Source of the DNA: JAXGMQ01 sp964613055
Lineage (GTDB): Bacteria; Caldisericota; Caldisericia; JAAYUI01
Direction: 5' to 3'
Assembly: GCA_964613055.1 (NCBI GenBank)
Contig: CAZTGD010000003.1
Location: forward strand, 36,887-100,886
DNA: 64,000 nt
Part shown: piece by piece, positions 52,452 to 62,700 of the stretch
Layout of the letters: each line of letters opens with the position of its first letter
Numbering within the stretch: the stretch's first letter is position 1
Program-made: the position numbers and the translations under genes
Notes under the pieces: model-generated
Told to the model about the DNA's origin: nothing
Seen by the model: only the letters and a program-made list of their open reading frames with translations
The model's database searches: none

Positions 52452-54131
52452 ATGAAAAGAATGAGAGTTGTTTTGACGGCAGTACTTATTGTCGCTTTGG
52501 CGATCACCGCAATTTCTTGTGGTGCAGAGAAAGAGCCAGAACCAGTGAATGATAACACAAATACCAAACTCAATACAATCTCCATCAAAGGTTCAGACAC
52601 CATGCTTCACATCAACACAAACATGGCTGAAGCTTTCATGAATGCATATGCCGGTTCAAAGCTAACAGTCGCAGGTGGTGGTTCTGGAACAGGCATTTCA
52701 GCAATGATGAACGGTACAGTTGATGTCGCCGCTGCATCCAGGAAGATGAAAGACAAAGAGAAGACCGCTATCGAAGACAAGGGTGAGTCAGTAGTAGAGC
52801 ACATCATCGCACGTGACGGAATCGCAGTTGGTGTCCATCCCAATAACCCAATCTCCGAACTTACCGTTGCCCAGATTGGTGACATCTACACCGGCAAGAT
52901 CACAAACTGGAAAGACGTTGGTGGAAACGATGCCAAGATAGTAGCCCTATCAAGGGATAATTCCTCTGGCACCTATGCCTTCTTTCAGGAGAAGGTCTTA
53001 AACAAAGAAGACTACAGAGCAGATGCAAAGCTTATGGCATCCAACTCCGCTATAGTAGCAGAGCTTCAGCAGAACGAGAATGCAATCGGCTACATCGGTC
53101 TTGGTTATGCCGCAGAGGCTGGCAACACCATAAAGACCCTTGGCGTTTCAGAGGCTGGAAGCCCCTACGTCAAGCCATCACAGAAGACCGTTGCAAGCGG
53201 AGAGTACTCAGTGGCACGTCCACTTCACCTCTATGTGCTTGGTTCAGCAGGTGAAGGCATCCAGACATTCATCGACTTTGTTTTCTCACCAGAAGGACAG
53301 AAGATCGTAGAAGAAATAGGCTTTATACCTGTAGGTTCAAAAGGTTCAGTTGATGCAAGTGATATTAATATCTCCATCAAAGGTTCAGACACCATGCTTC
53401 ACATCAACACAAACATGGCTGAAGCTTTCATGAATGCATATGCCGGTTCAAAGCTAACAGTCGCAGGTGGTGGTTCTGGAACAGGCATTTCAGCAATGAT
53501 GAACGGTACAGTTGATGTCGCCGCTGCATCCAGGAAGATGAAAGACAAAGAGAAGACCGCTATCGAAGACAAGGGTGAGTCAGTAGTAGAGCACATCATC
53601 GCACGTGACGGAATCGCAGTTGGTGTCCATCCCAATAACCCAATCTCCGAACTTACCGTTGCCCAGATTGGTGACATCTACACCGGCAAGATCACAAACT
53701 GGAAAGACGTTGGTGGAAACGATGCCAAGATAGTAGCCCTATCAAGGGATAATTCCTCTGGCACCTATGCCTTCTTTCAGGAGAAGGTCTTAAACAAAGA
53801 AGACTACAGAGCAGATGCAAAGCTTATGGCATCCAACTCCGCTATAGTAGCAGAGCTTCAGCAGAACGAGAATGCAATCGGCTACATCGGTCTTGGTTAT
53901 GCCGCAGAGGCTGGCAACACCATAAAGACCCTTGGCGTTTCAGAGGCTGGAAGCCCCTACGTCAAGCCATCACAGAAGACCGTTGCAAGCGGAGAGTACT
54001 CAGTGGCACGTCCACTTCACCTCTATGTGCTTGGTTCAGCAGGTGAAGGCATCCAGACATTCATCGACTTTGTTTTCTCACCAGAAGGACAGTCAATAGT
54101 CAACGATATTGGTTTCATTCCTGTTAAGTAG
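52452..54131 (+). CDS. pstS: Phosphate-binding lipoprotein PstS with two identical binding domains
   Basis: A lipoprotein signal ends in T-A-I-S-C (Cys23). Two phosphate-binding domains follow, about residues 43-298 and 307-559. Each has S-I-K-G-S-D-T-M at its start, A-G-G-G-S-G-T-G-I, and S-R-D-N-S-S-G-T-Y, the phosphate-contacting loops of PstS. Residues 43-283 and 307-547 are the same, encoded by a 723-bp perfect repeat with a 69-bp unique linker. A normal PstS has one domain and about 280-320 residues, so this is a doubled protein. Both domains look functional. It is the first gene of pstSCAB-phoU. Such operons respond to phosphate limitation; a Pho box was not recognised here. Confidence 0.94.
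   Translation: MKRMRVVLTAVLIVALAITAISCGAEKEPEPVNDNTNTKLNTISIKGSDTMLHINTNMAEAFMNAYAGSKLTVAGGGSGTGISAMMNGTVDVAAASRKMKDKEKTAIEDKGESVVEHIIARDGIAVGVHPNNPISELTVAQIGDIYTGKITNWKDVGGNDAKIVALSRDNSSGTYAFFQEKVLNKEDYRADAKLMASNSAIVAELQQNENAIGYIGLGYAAEAGNTIKTLGVSEAGSPYVKPSQKTVASGEYSVARPLHLYVLGSAGEGIQTFIDFVFSPEGQKIVEEIGFIPVGSKGSVDASDINISIKGSDTMLHINTNMAEAFMNAYAGSKLTVAGGGSGTGISAMMNGTVDVAAASRKMKDKEKTAIEDKGESVVEHIIARDGIAVGVHPNNPISELTVAQIGDIYTGKITNWKDVGGNDAKIVALSRDNSSGTYAFFQEKVLNKEDYRADAKLMASNSAIVAELQQNENAIGYIGLGYAAEAGNTIKTLGVSEAGSPYVKPSQKTVASGEYSVARPLHLYVLGSAGEGIQTFIDFVFSPEGQSIVNDIGFIPVK
52578..53300 (+). repeat. 723-bp perfect repeat in pstS, copy 1
   Basis: Identical to 53370-54092 in a base-by-base reading (offset 792 bp, a multiple of three). 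The repeat begins and ends on codon boundaries within pstS. Outside it, the two domain ends differ in sequence but not in sense: K-I-V-E-E-I-G-F-I-P-V against S-I-V-N-D-I-G-F-I-P-V. Confidence 0.95.
53370..54092 (+). repeat. 723-bp perfect repeat in pstS, copy 2
   Basis: Second copy of 52578-53300. Because the last 11 residues of each domain have diverged while the rest is the same, the duplication is probably older than the identity, which points to later gene conversion. Confidence 0.95.
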
Positions 54132-54150
54132 ACCAGTAAGTTAGTATATT

Positions 54151-55131
54151 ATGGTTACAAAACGGTCCAGAAAAACTGGTTCGGACAGAAACAAGGGTGG
54201 GTTGTCAGAGAAACTGACAACCCTGCCCGTTATCGGTGGCTGGTTCCAGAGGTTTTTGAAACGTTATGGTGACAATGCTGTCAAATATTTCTTTATGGCC
54301 ATGGCATCAACAAGCGTTATAATAGTCGCGTTGATATTCTTTTTCCTGTTCAAGGAAGGCACACCATTTTTCTGGAAGCATAACGTAGGTAATCTTCTGA
54401 CTGCTGATTGGATTCCAGTCAGACCAGAAGGCGTTGTCCCAAGCTTCGGGATATTACCATTGATCGTTGGTTCATTACTCGTAACCACAACAGCTACCAT
54501 ATTCTGTGTTCCGCTTGGGATATTCAGTGCTGTCTATATATCAAAGATAGCTGGCAATATTGAGCGAGAAGTATTAAAACCATTCCTAGAGTTGCTGGCT
54601 ACTATCCCTTCAGTTGTCTTTGGCTTCTTTGCGCTGGTCGTAATTGTACCCATCGTTCAACGAATATTTGGTTTGTCTACAGGCATGACTGCATTTACAG
54701 GAGTAGTGATTCTGACACTCATGGCTTTACCCACGATAATAACAATCTCTGAGGATTCAATAAGAGCAGTTCCTCAGTCATACAGACAAGCTTCACTTGC
54801 TCTCGGTGCGACAGAATACCAAACTACATGGAAGGTCATTGTTCCCTCTGCGATGTCTGGGATAATTGCGGCAGTGATGTTAGGTATCGGACGAGTGATA
54901 GGCGAGACTATGGCTGTTTTGATGGTAACAGGAAACTCCAGAGCATTAACTTTTAATCCACTCGAATCTGTGAGAACGATGACGGCAACGATTGCCGCTG
55001 AGATGGGTGAAGTTGTTTATGGTGATGTCCATTACAACGCGTTGTTTATAATAGGCATCGTATTGTTGTTGTTTACGTTTGGACTCAACATGATTGCCCA
55101 AAGATTCCTGCGATACAAAGAGGTAGCGTGA
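54151..55131 (+). CDS. pstC: Phosphate ABC transporter permease PstC
   Basis: The 326-residue protein has a basic N-terminal tail of about 45 residues and six membrane segments. The EAA-loop region reads Y-R-Q-A-S-L-A-L-G-A-T-E-Y-Q-T-T-W-K-V-I-V-P-S-A, which contacts PstB, and P-S-V-V-F-G-F-F-A lies in a membrane segment, as is usual for PstC. Together with PstA it forms the membrane channel for phosphate delivered by PstS. It begins 19 bases after pstS and overlaps pstA by one or four bases, depending on the pstA start. The N-terminal tail is longer than in E. coli PstC. Confidence 0.94.
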   Translation: MVTKRSRKTGSDRNKGGLSEKLTTLPVIGGWFQRFLKRYGDNAVKYFFMAMASTSVIIVALIFFFLFKEGTPFFWKHNVGNLLTADWIPVRPEGVVPSFGILPLIVGSLLVTTTATIFCVPLGIFSAVYISKIAGNIEREVLKPFLELLATIPSVVFGFFALVVIVPIVQRIFGLSTGMTAFTGVVILTLMALPTIITISEDSIRAVPQSYRQASLALGATEYQTTWKVIVPSAMSGIIAAVMLGIGRVIGETMAVLMVTGNSRALTFNPLESVRTMTATIAAEMGEVVYGDVHYNALFIIGIVLLLFTFGLNMIAQRFLRYKEVA

Positions 55132-55976
55132 TGAAGAGACCAAAAGAAGAGATAATGAAGTGGGTTCTCAGAATAATCACCTACTCAATAGTGGCTGTCA
55201 CTCTCTATCTTGTACTTGACATTATAATCGGTGGACTGCCAACGATCAGCTGGGAATTTCTAACTGCGATGCCCTCAAAGGCAGGTGTTGAAGGTGGGAT
55301 TGGTCCTGTAATACTGGGCACATTTTACCTGATAACCGGTACTATTGCAGTTGCAGTGCCTCTGGGTATAGCATCTGCTATATACCTTGCTGAGTATGCA
55401 AAGCCCACCCGGTTCACCAGACTCATAAGATTGGCTATTATTACGCTATCCGGTGTACCATCAATTGTATTCGGTCTATTCGGTTTGGGTTTGTTCGTTC
55501 TTGTGTTTGGATTGAGCACATCTGCTATTGCAGGTTCACTTACACTGGCATGCCTTATTCTGCCGACTATCATAGTTGCATCAGAGGAATCGATCAAAGC
55601 TGTTCCAAGGTCTTTCCGTCAGGGAGCATTGGCACTTGGGGCTACAAAGTGGCAGATGATAAGAACACAGGTTCTTCCATACTCGATACCTGGCATGATG
55701 ACGGGATCTATCCTTGGTATAGGAAGGGCGGCAGGTGAGACTGCGCCCATTATGTTTACGGCAGCAGTTTTTTATTCACAGTCAGTTCCCTCCTTCACCA
55801 GTCCAGTCATGGCTCTTCCGTTCCATCTGTTTACACTTTCTACACAGGTTCCTGACTTTAAAGCTGTCAAACCAATGCAGTATGGAACAGCACTTGTGCT
55901 GATATGCTTGGTCCTTCTCTTCTCGATTATCGCAATATCGGTTCGAGCGTTTTACAGGAGTAGATATAAATGGTAG
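55131..55976 (+). CDS. pstA: Phosphate ABC transporter permease PstA
   Basis: The start is ATG 55131, which shares its A with the pstC stop (TGATG); GTG 55128 is an alternative. The 281-residue protein has six membrane segments, G-V-P-S-I-V-F-G-L-F-G-L-G in the third, and the EAA loop F-R-Q-G-A-L-A-L-G-A-T-K-W-Q-M-I. G-R-A-A-G-E-T-A-P-I-M near the C-terminus is typical of PstA. It pairs with PstC in the phosphate channel. AGAGG just upstream serves as its ribosome site. Confidence 0.94.
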   Translation: MKRPKEEIMKWVLRIITYSIVAVTLYLVLDIIIGGLPTISWEFLTAMPSKAGVEGGIGPVILGTFYLITGTIAVAVPLGIASAIYLAEYAKPTRFTRLIRLAIITLSGVPSIVFGLFGLGLFVLVFGLSTSAIAGSLTLACLILPTIIVASEESIKAVPRSFRQGALALGATKWQMIRTQVLPYSIPGMMTGSILGIGRAAGETAPIMFTAAVFYSQSVPSFTSPVMALPFHLFTLSTQVPDFKAVKPMQYGTALVLICLVLLFSIIAISVRAFYRSRYKW

Positions 55977-56737
55977 ATGATAAACACGTTGTAAAAACAG
56001 AAAACCTGAATTTCTATTATGGTAACAATCGTGCACTAACGAACATAAACCTAAATATACCTAGAAAAAAGGTTACAGCACTAATAGGGCCATCAGGATG
56101 TGGTAAATCAACCTTTCTAAGAACACTCAATCGAATGAATGACATTATAGACGACACAAAGGTTGATGGTTTGGTTGAGATTGATGGAGAAAACATCTAT
56201 AGGAAACACACCGATGTGGTAGCCGTTAGAAAGAAAGTCGGTATGGTGTTTCAGAAACCCAATCCATTTCCAAAAACGATTTATGACAACATTGCATACG
56301 GTCCTCGTATTCATGGCGTGAGAAAGAAAGATCTTTTGGACGAGATAGTTGAACGAAGCTTAAAAATGGCTGCACTTTGGGACGAGGTTAAAGATAGTCT
56401 CATGAAGCAACGAGGAACCGAACTCTCAGGTGGACAACAGCAAAGGTTGTGTATCGCCAGAACACTGGCAGTAGATCCTCAGGTTGTGCTAATGGATGAA
56501 CCCACTTCAGCTCTTGATCCACAGGCAACAACAAAGATTGAGGAGCTCATCACACACCTTGCAGAGAAGTTTACAATCGTTATAGTGACACACAACATGC
56601 AACAAGCGGGTAGGATTTCTGACTATACTGCATTCTTCTACAAGGGTAAAATGATCGAATTTGGTGAAACCGATCAGTTGTTCACAGTTCCAAAGGAGAA
56701 GATGACTGAATCTTACCTGACCGGTAAATTCAGTTAG
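55970..56737 (+). CDS. pstB: Phosphate ABC transporter ATPase PstB
   Basis: The 255-residue ATPase has Walker A G-P-S-G-C-G-K-S-T at 40-48, the Q-loop F-Q-K-P-N-P-F-P that is typical of PstB, the signature L-S-G-G-Q-Q-Q-R-L, Walker B V-V-L-M-D-E-P-T-S-A-L-D-P, and the switch histidine in I-V-T-H-N-M-Q-Q-A. It drives phosphate import through PstCA. ATG 55970 overlaps the pstA end by 7 bases, with AGGAG upstream. Confidence 0.97.
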   Translation: MVDDKHVVKTENLNFYYGNNRALTNINLNIPRKKVTALIGPSGCGKSTFLRTLNRMNDIIDDTKVDGLVEIDGENIYRKHTDVVAVRKKVGMVFQKPNPFPKTIYDNIAYGPRIHGVRKKDLLDEIVERSLKMAALWDEVKDSLMKQRGTELSGGQQQRLCIARTLAVDPQVVLMDEPTSALDPQATTKIEELITHLAEKFTIVIVTHNMQQAGRISDYTAFFYKGKMIEFGETDQLFTVPKEKMTESYLTGKFS

Positions 56738-56751
56738 ATAAGGAGATGTTT

Positions 56752-57402
56752 ATGAGAGCACATATTGGGAAAGCCATGGATGAGCTTCAGGAAAAATTTA
56801 TTGAGGAGACCAAGCTTGTTTTGTCAAGTGTCGAGAAAAGTATAGAATCATTGCTCAAGAGAGATAAATCGATCGCTGAAGTTTTGTCGGAAGCAGATAA
56901 AGAAATAGATTCAATGGAAGTAAAGCTGGAAGAGGACTGTCTCAGAATAATTGCACTTCATCAACCTGTTGCAATGGATTTAAGAATACTCTCTGCAGTA
57001 TTGAAGATAAACAATGACCTTGAGCGAATTGCAGACCTTGCAGTCAACATATCTGCAGATGTTGCCAGACTCTCAGATGAGTTTGAAATCCCTTATGACT
57101 ATTCGGATATGGCGAGTAAATCTTTGGAAATGCTTAGACTTTCTTTGACAGCTTTTATTGACCTTGATGGAGACCAATCGAGAAAAGTATGTATAATGGA
57201 TGACTCTGTTGATGATATGAAACTAGATGCTATCAACAAGATAACAGAAGCCATGATCAAGGGACCTAATCACACTGCAGACATGCTGATGATGATAGCT
57301 ATAGGTAGTAGGTTTGAACGAATAGCTGATCTTTCAACAAACATCGCTGAAGAGGTTGTCTACATTGTAGAAGGTAAGGTTATTAGACACCATCAGTTAT
57401 AG
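56752..57402 (+). CDS. phoU: Phosphate regulator PhoU, first copy
   Basis: AAGGAG at 56740-56745 fits ATG 56752; an ATG at 56746 lies too close to it. The 216-residue protein is all helical with two PhoU repeats, each with an E-x-x-D/E-x-x-E-x-x-C or metal-binding pattern (S-M-E-V-K-L-E-E-D-C-L-R-I-I-A-L-H-Q-P-V-A near residue 60, and I-A-D-L-S-T-N-I-A-E-E-V at the end). PhoU links the Pst transporter to the PhoR/PhoB signal and limits phosphate uptake. It follows pstB by 14 bases. Confidence 0.94.
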   Translation: MRAHIGKAMDELQEKFIEETKLVLSSVEKSIESLLKRDKSIAEVLSEADKEIDSMEVKLEEDCLRIIALHQPVAMDLRILSAVLKINNDLERIADLAVNISADVARLSDEFEIPYDYSDMASKSLEMLRLSLTAFIDLDGDQSRKVCIMDDSVDDMKLDAINKITEAMIKGPNHTADMLMMIAIGSRFERIADLSTNIAEEVVYIVEGKVIRHHQL

Positions 57403-57559
57403 TCATTCTTTCATCACTTCAGAGTAAAAAGCAGAAATCAGTTGGGAATAGTTAATTCTTGATAGAATGTGAATTGAATTCTAGGGTCAATATTATTGTC
57501 TTTTCTTTTTCGACCCACTGAGAACCGCATCATTTGTGAATGCAAAGATGGGGGTGGAC

Positions 57560-58231
57560 ATGAAGAAGCAAATCAATAGAGTAATGAGCAGACTTCAAAA
57601 AGAGCTTATGAAAGAAGATTCTTTAGTTGAGAGCAGTGTTGAGCTGGCAATTGATTCCGTATCAAAAAAGGACAAAACAACTGTAGAGTTTCTTGTGAAG
57701 CTCAATGACAATGTAAACAAGAGAGAGATTGAGATAGAGGAGTCATGTCTTCAAATTATTGCGATGCACCAACCTGTGGCAATTGACCTAAGAACGCTTT
57801 CTTCTGTTATGAAGATAAACAGCAACCTAGAGAGAATATCAAGTCATGCTTTGAGCATCTCATCTGATGTAGCAAAGATGACCGATGGTTTTGATATTCC
57901 CTATGATTTTTCTGATATGTCAACAAGCACTCTTTATATGCTTAAACAGGCTCTAACAACATTGATCGAATTTGATTCTGAAGAAGCAAAAAATATATGT
58001 GCAATGGATGACAAGGTTGATGATATGAAACTCGACGCCTTGAAAACAGTTGCGAGTTTGATGTCTCAGCATATAGGCAATACAAATGATATGTTGCTGG
58101 TCGTGGGAATAGCCGGGAGATTAGAGAGAATTGCTGATCTATCCACAAACATCGCAGAAGCGATTGTATATGTAAATGAAGGCAAGATCATAAGACATGG
58201 TATGTATAAGGGTAGTGTTTTAGCTGATTAG
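57560..58231 (+). CDS. Phosphate regulator PhoU, second copy
   Basis: ATG 57560 follows GGGGGTGG; a GTG 24 bases earlier is possible but has no ribosome site. The 223-residue protein resembles the first PhoU along its length (I-E-E-S-C-L-Q-I-I-A-M-H-Q-P-V-A, R-I-A-D-L-S-T-N-I-A-E-A-I-V-Y) with clear divergence between the two. Two PhoU-like genes in series are known from some bacteria and archaea; their division of labour is not settled. The 157-base gap to the first phoU holds no clear promoter or terminator. Confidence 0.9.
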   Translation: MKKQINRVMSRLQKELMKEDSLVESSVELAIDSVSKKDKTTVEFLVKLNDNVNKREIEIEESCLQIIAMHQPVAIDLRTLSSVMKINSNLERISSHALSISSDVAKMTDGFDIPYDFSDMSTSTLYMLKQALTTLIEFDSEEAKNICAMDDKVDDMKLDALKTVASLMSQHIGNTNDMLLVVGIAGRLERIADLSTNIAEAIVYVNEGKIIRHGMYKGSVLAD

Positions 58232-58233
58232 TG

Positions 58234-59025
58234 TTAATTTGAATTTTTGATAAATGGACCTTTATACCTGGTGTATCCAGCTGAATCTTTTTTACCATGC
58301 TTAGATTGAATGGCCTCCCTCGGGCAGAAGCTGTAGCAACGCATGCATAAAATACAGTCACCACCAAAGCTGGGAATACCATCTACCATATCAATGTTTC
58401 TTACTGGACAGTCCCTAGCACATAATCCACAACCAATGCAGTTTTCATCAGCATAAAAATCAACCATTGTTGTGTGATCAGCTTTTCTCTGGCTTCTATC
58501 ACTCCACTTAGAAAACCAAGTATTGCCCTCTTCATAGTAATCTACATTGGCAATTCTTTCCGCCAGTTTTACAATCTTTCTCTCTGCTTTCTTCAGTTTG
58601 CCTTCAATATGCTTTCCGTTCCTGATTGGAATCCATCCGAAAGGTGGTAGGTTTATGTTATTGGGCATGAAGACTGTAGCAAAAAGATACGGATTATAGC
58701 CTTTTTTCTTCATCGGTTTGCAGTAGTCTGCAGGAGTATGACCACCAAACAACCAGGCAGAGCTGACAGCGAAAAGATGAGTATTATTGCCGTCTGGAAG
58801 GGAGGACATGAATTCAGACATTGGTTTGGGTGCGATAGAGGTGTGAATTGGGAAAAGAATGCCAATCTGGTCTATCGTATAAGGTTTGATATCTCCAGCA
58901 GAGGCTTTTTCTATTGAGGTTGCACCTGCTTGAATACCTTTTTCCTTTAGTAGCTCAACAAGCTTCAGTGAGACCCACTTCGTGTTGCCTGTACCAGAGA
59001 AGTAATACATTTCGATTCTACTCAT
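58234..59025 (-). CDS. Flavodoxin-ferredoxin fusion (EFR1-type)
   Basis: TGAGGA before ATG 59025 supports the start. The N-terminal half is a flavodoxin-like domain with Y-Y-F-S-G-T-G-N-T as the FMN phosphate loop (about 7-15). The C-terminal part has two [4Fe-4S] motifs, C-I-G-C-G-L-C-A-R-D-C-P (about 195-206) and C-I-L-C-M-R-C-Y-S-F-C-P. This layout is the EFR1 family of ferredoxin-type proteins found in anaerobes. It presumably moves electrons between a flavin and iron-sulfur clusters; the partners are not known. The gene is convergent with phoU copy 2, two bases apart. Confidence 0.9.
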   Translation of the reverse strand: MSRIEMYYFSGTGNTKWVSLKLVELLKEKGIQAGATSIEKASAGDIKPYTIDQIGILFPIHTSIAPKPMSEFMSSLPDGNNTHLFAVSSAWLFGGHTPADYCKPMKKKGYNPYLFATVFMPNNINLPPFGWIPIRNGKHIEGKLKKAERKIVKLAERIANVDYYEEGNTWFSKWSDRSQRKADHTTMVDFYADENCIGCGLCARDCPVRNIDMVDGIPSFGGDCILCMRCYSFCPREAIQSKHGKKDSAGYTRYKGPFIKNSN

Positions 59026-59079
59026 GTTTGTTCCTCAGTATATGGGTCCCATGTTTTCCTCCGATTAATCTGATAGATT

Positions 59080-59775
59080 CTAGTCATGAGTGTATGTCAA
59101 AATGATCTCTTTTGTATCTCGAAACCATTCCACTTCGCAACCTATAGACTCAGCTAAGAACCTCATAGGTACCATTGTTCGACCCTTTTTAATTGCGGGT
59201 ACGACCTCTGTATTTTCCTCATCAATCTGCTTCTCCTCCCCATTTATAACTGCAATGGGTCCACCTATCCACATATCAACTGTTATATTACCAAGGGTGC
59301 ACCTCACCTTTCTTTGGGTTCCATCCCATGACGTTTGCCCACCCAGTGGTTCTAGTACATATCTGGCAGGAAGCATTGTTCTTCCAGAATATACATCTGG
59401 GGCAACATCCATTGATTTATTATCAGAATTCACTGTATATTGAGTGTTGCCAATCTTGAATTTCAAGATTGTCTCGTCCTTTATTTGAGGTTCTTCTTGA
59501 TGAACATTGCCATTTCCGGGAGTCGTATCATTTTTCTCATATGGTTTGTAACATACTACATCCTTGCCAACTGTTGTTATGATTCTACCATCTGCAATAA
59601 CCATTCTGCTTGCAAGCAGTTCTGTTTCCTTTATTATCTCACCAGTTGAAGCCGACAGGATAATCATCTTTCCGTTCTTGCTGGCAAAGATTCTATCACC
59701 CCATACGATAAGTCCGTTATCTCTGTCCAGCGATTCCCTGTTCCGCCATAATGAATCCCCAGTGTCCGTATCCAA
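59080..59775 (-). CDS. Out-of-frame continuation of the propeller protein: last blades and stalk domain
   Basis: This frame continues the previous gene's product after a shift at the GACA tract (59785-59801). Read from the tract, it gives V-L-C-L-D-T-D-T-G-D-S-L-W-R-N, a perfect propeller-blade motif, and then a stalk domain (S-G-R-T-M-L-P-A-R-Y-V-L-E-P-L-G and G-R-T-M-V-P-M-R-F-L-A-E-S-I-G). With the sequenced tract length it is not joined to the signal peptide. It may be translated only when the tract changes length. The ATG at 59775 lacks a ribosome site and a signal peptide, so separate expression is unlikely. Confidence 0.8.
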   Translation of the reverse strand: MDTDTGDSLWRNRESLDRDNGLIVWGDRIFASKNGKMIILSASTGEIIKETELLASRMVIADGRIITTVGKDVVCYKPYEKNDTTPGNGNVHQEEPQIKDETILKFKIGNTQYTVNSDNKSMDVAPDVYSGRTMLPARYVLEPLGGQTSWDGTQRKVRCTLGNITVDMWIGGPIAVINGEEKQIDEENTEVVPAIKKGRTMVPMRFLAESIGCEVEWFRDTKEIILTYTHD

Positions 59776-62700
59776 GCAAAGTACCTGTCTGTCTGTCTGT
59801 CAAGACGTATAACTTGTTCTCCAGTGTGTAGAGAAAATCCTCCGGCGTAAGAGTGCTTCTTTCCATCTTATGTAACCATTTGAGTTCACCCGTTAACGCT
59901 CTGTAACAATAGAGTCTGTAACCACTCGCTCTGGCATAAACCCTACCATTGTGGATGATTGGTTGACCAAACTTAATGCTCTGTGAAGATTGCCAAAGGA
60001 TTTCGCCTGTGTATGCAGACAAACAGATAATGCATTTATTTGAATCTAAGGTTACAAGCATTCCGTCTGAGCATATGGGATCTGTATATGGGTATACACC
60101 ATCCATCCTCCAGATAATTTCGCTTGTTTGTGGATTTATACAATGAAGTCTGTCAATTGTGAGATTGGTTGCCACATGGTGAGACACGAAGTAAACGTAT
60201 CCGTCGAATATAAAGGGTGAAGATATAAAGCTTGGGTGATAATGGTATCCAAACTCCCAAGTCTGGGAACCATTAATGCGAGAAATAGCTCTGAATACAC
60301 CATCCTGTGTTCCTGAAAAGATAGTACTGTTATTCATGCACAATGAACCAGTTGGCTTGTTTGAAACCTCTGCCTGCTTGATGATTTTACCGTTATCTAG
60401 TTGAAGCGTGGTTAGTATTGATTTGTCATCTCTTTCTGATGAAGATCCATAATAAACCTTGTTGTTTGCAACAATTGGTGATGTTGGAATATAGTCATTT
60501 TCAGCTACCCATGCGAGTTCATATTCATCAGTATCAAGCAGACAATCAACAAAGCTAATACTCATGTATCCTCTGTCCATATACCATCCACATGGATCAG
60601 AATCCTCGGTTATCTCTTTGACAGGTGCCTGCTCAGGTGGGTAGGGATCAGTTGGTGGAAGTGGTTCGGGATTTGGATCATGACTTTCGTCAATGATCGT
60701 GTCACTTACTTTCTTTGGTTTCAAACCATAACAAAATGTGCAGTTACCACCGAAAAGATAGAACACTTTACCATTTGAATCGTTGTAGAAATCATCATCG
60801 TCTATAAGCATTTTCTTGACTGGAACCTCTGTAGGGAAACTCCATAATTCTGTGCCAGTTAGCGGATCTATTGCACAGACGAAACTCTTCTTCCCTTTTG
60901 ATCCAGCGGCATAATATACACCATCTATTAATTCCTTGTGCTTATAGCCTTTTCTTATCTGATACTTACTGTTGTCTATTCTCCATATCTCCTCTTGTTT
61001 GATTAAATCCAATCCGACAATATCACAAAATTCAGAATCAGTCTGATATTCTTCATATACAAGTACGGACTCATGTCTTCTTAGTGTGTCAACATAGCCT
61101 TTTGTATCATAACTCCACTTTTGTTCACCATCGAATCTGTTCAGGCAGTTTATAATGTCTATGTTGTAACCTCTTGATGCTACAAGCAAACTGTTATCCC
61201 ATAAAACAGGATTGCCAGAGACCTCAGGTGCAAGAGAGTCGAATGTCCATTGAATTGTTCCATTTAATATATCAGTACAGCTGAGTTTTGCATTTACCCA
61301 GTATAGATAATTTCGTGAATAATTACCTAAGAAACTTGAATATTCGGAGGTACTTTCATCAATCACTCTATCCCATTTAATCCACCCATCGTTTGCATCG
61401 AGCGCGAAAACCTGTCCAGAGCAGTTACCAACATATAGTATTCCATTTACTAGTCTAAGACTCAGAGGACATTCAAGATCCCCAAATCCTTTGATTTGAT
61501 TTTTGCTCATCCAGTCACGTTTTTTTGTATTTATATCATATCTTGTGACAGTATGAAAAGGAATCCACATTTCATCACCAATAGTTGTCATATATATTTT
61601 ACCATTATGTGCTATGTATTGATAGCCGTATGTATCTTCATAATCTACTCCAATATGTCTTTCATGATTCCAAAGGTTTTTGCCAGTTTCTTTATCCACA
61701 TATTCAAGGAACACATTGGCAATTAAACCTGAGCTATCAGTATACTCGCTATCTTCATATACAACAAATACATTTCCATTATGAGTTGTAACTGGTTCAA
61801 ACCCACATCTCTTCCAGATCAGACCAATATTCTTACCATGCATTATAATATCATCACCCTCAAGAGGTGGATCCGGTTTAGGAACTGGCTCTGAACCAGG
61901 GGAAGGTTTTACTGACAAACAAGTGATATCTCCATTTTCTGAGGTTAAAAAAATCCGTTCACCTACAACTGCTGGGGATGTTCTGCAGTTTGATTCAATG
62001 TTACATTCCCAGAACACCTTGCCTTCTTTGGCTAAGTCAAGAATAAAGAGATGGCCTTTATTGTCAGCAACAAAGACAGTGGTTCCCTTTATAAATGGTG
62101 AGTTATTAATACTGTCAACATCAAGCTTTGTTGACCATATAATTACTCCATCCCGCCTTCGAATAAGATAGACATTACCTCTTGTTGATATGGTAACGAT
62201 ATGTGATTTTGAAACACAGGCAGATGATGAGAAACCCTTATCAATGTTTATAAACCAATAGATTTTTTCTGGGTCATTGCTGTCCATGGAGGCTATGGAA
62301 CCATCCTGAAACAGAAGGTATAGGTGATCTTCGAAATAGGATGGAGCTGATGCAATATTACACAAGAAACGTTTACTCCAAACAACCGTTCCGTCATCAA
62401 AATCCAGACAATAGAGTTGTTTCATGTTGTCAGCAAACACGACTCCCACCTCTGTTATGCATGGAGAAGTGGTCACAATATCATCAGCAATTCTTGACCA
62501 GAGAATCCTGCCGTCATGAGTATCAAGACAAGCTATCAACGCATTCTCTGTCGCTGTGTATAGCTTATCCTTGTGGATGAAAGGTGACGCGGAGATTGGT
62601 CCATCAAGATCCTTTACCCATACTATCCCCCCAGTTCCTATATCCAAACAGTACACACTGCCTTCTTCTGAAAAAGAGCATACAAACATCTTGGTCTTGG

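Noticed and set aside
52578..54092. Mobile element or CRISPR-like repeat
   Set aside because: Both copies are coding, in frame within pstS, without terminal inverted repeats, transposase or short spaced repeats.
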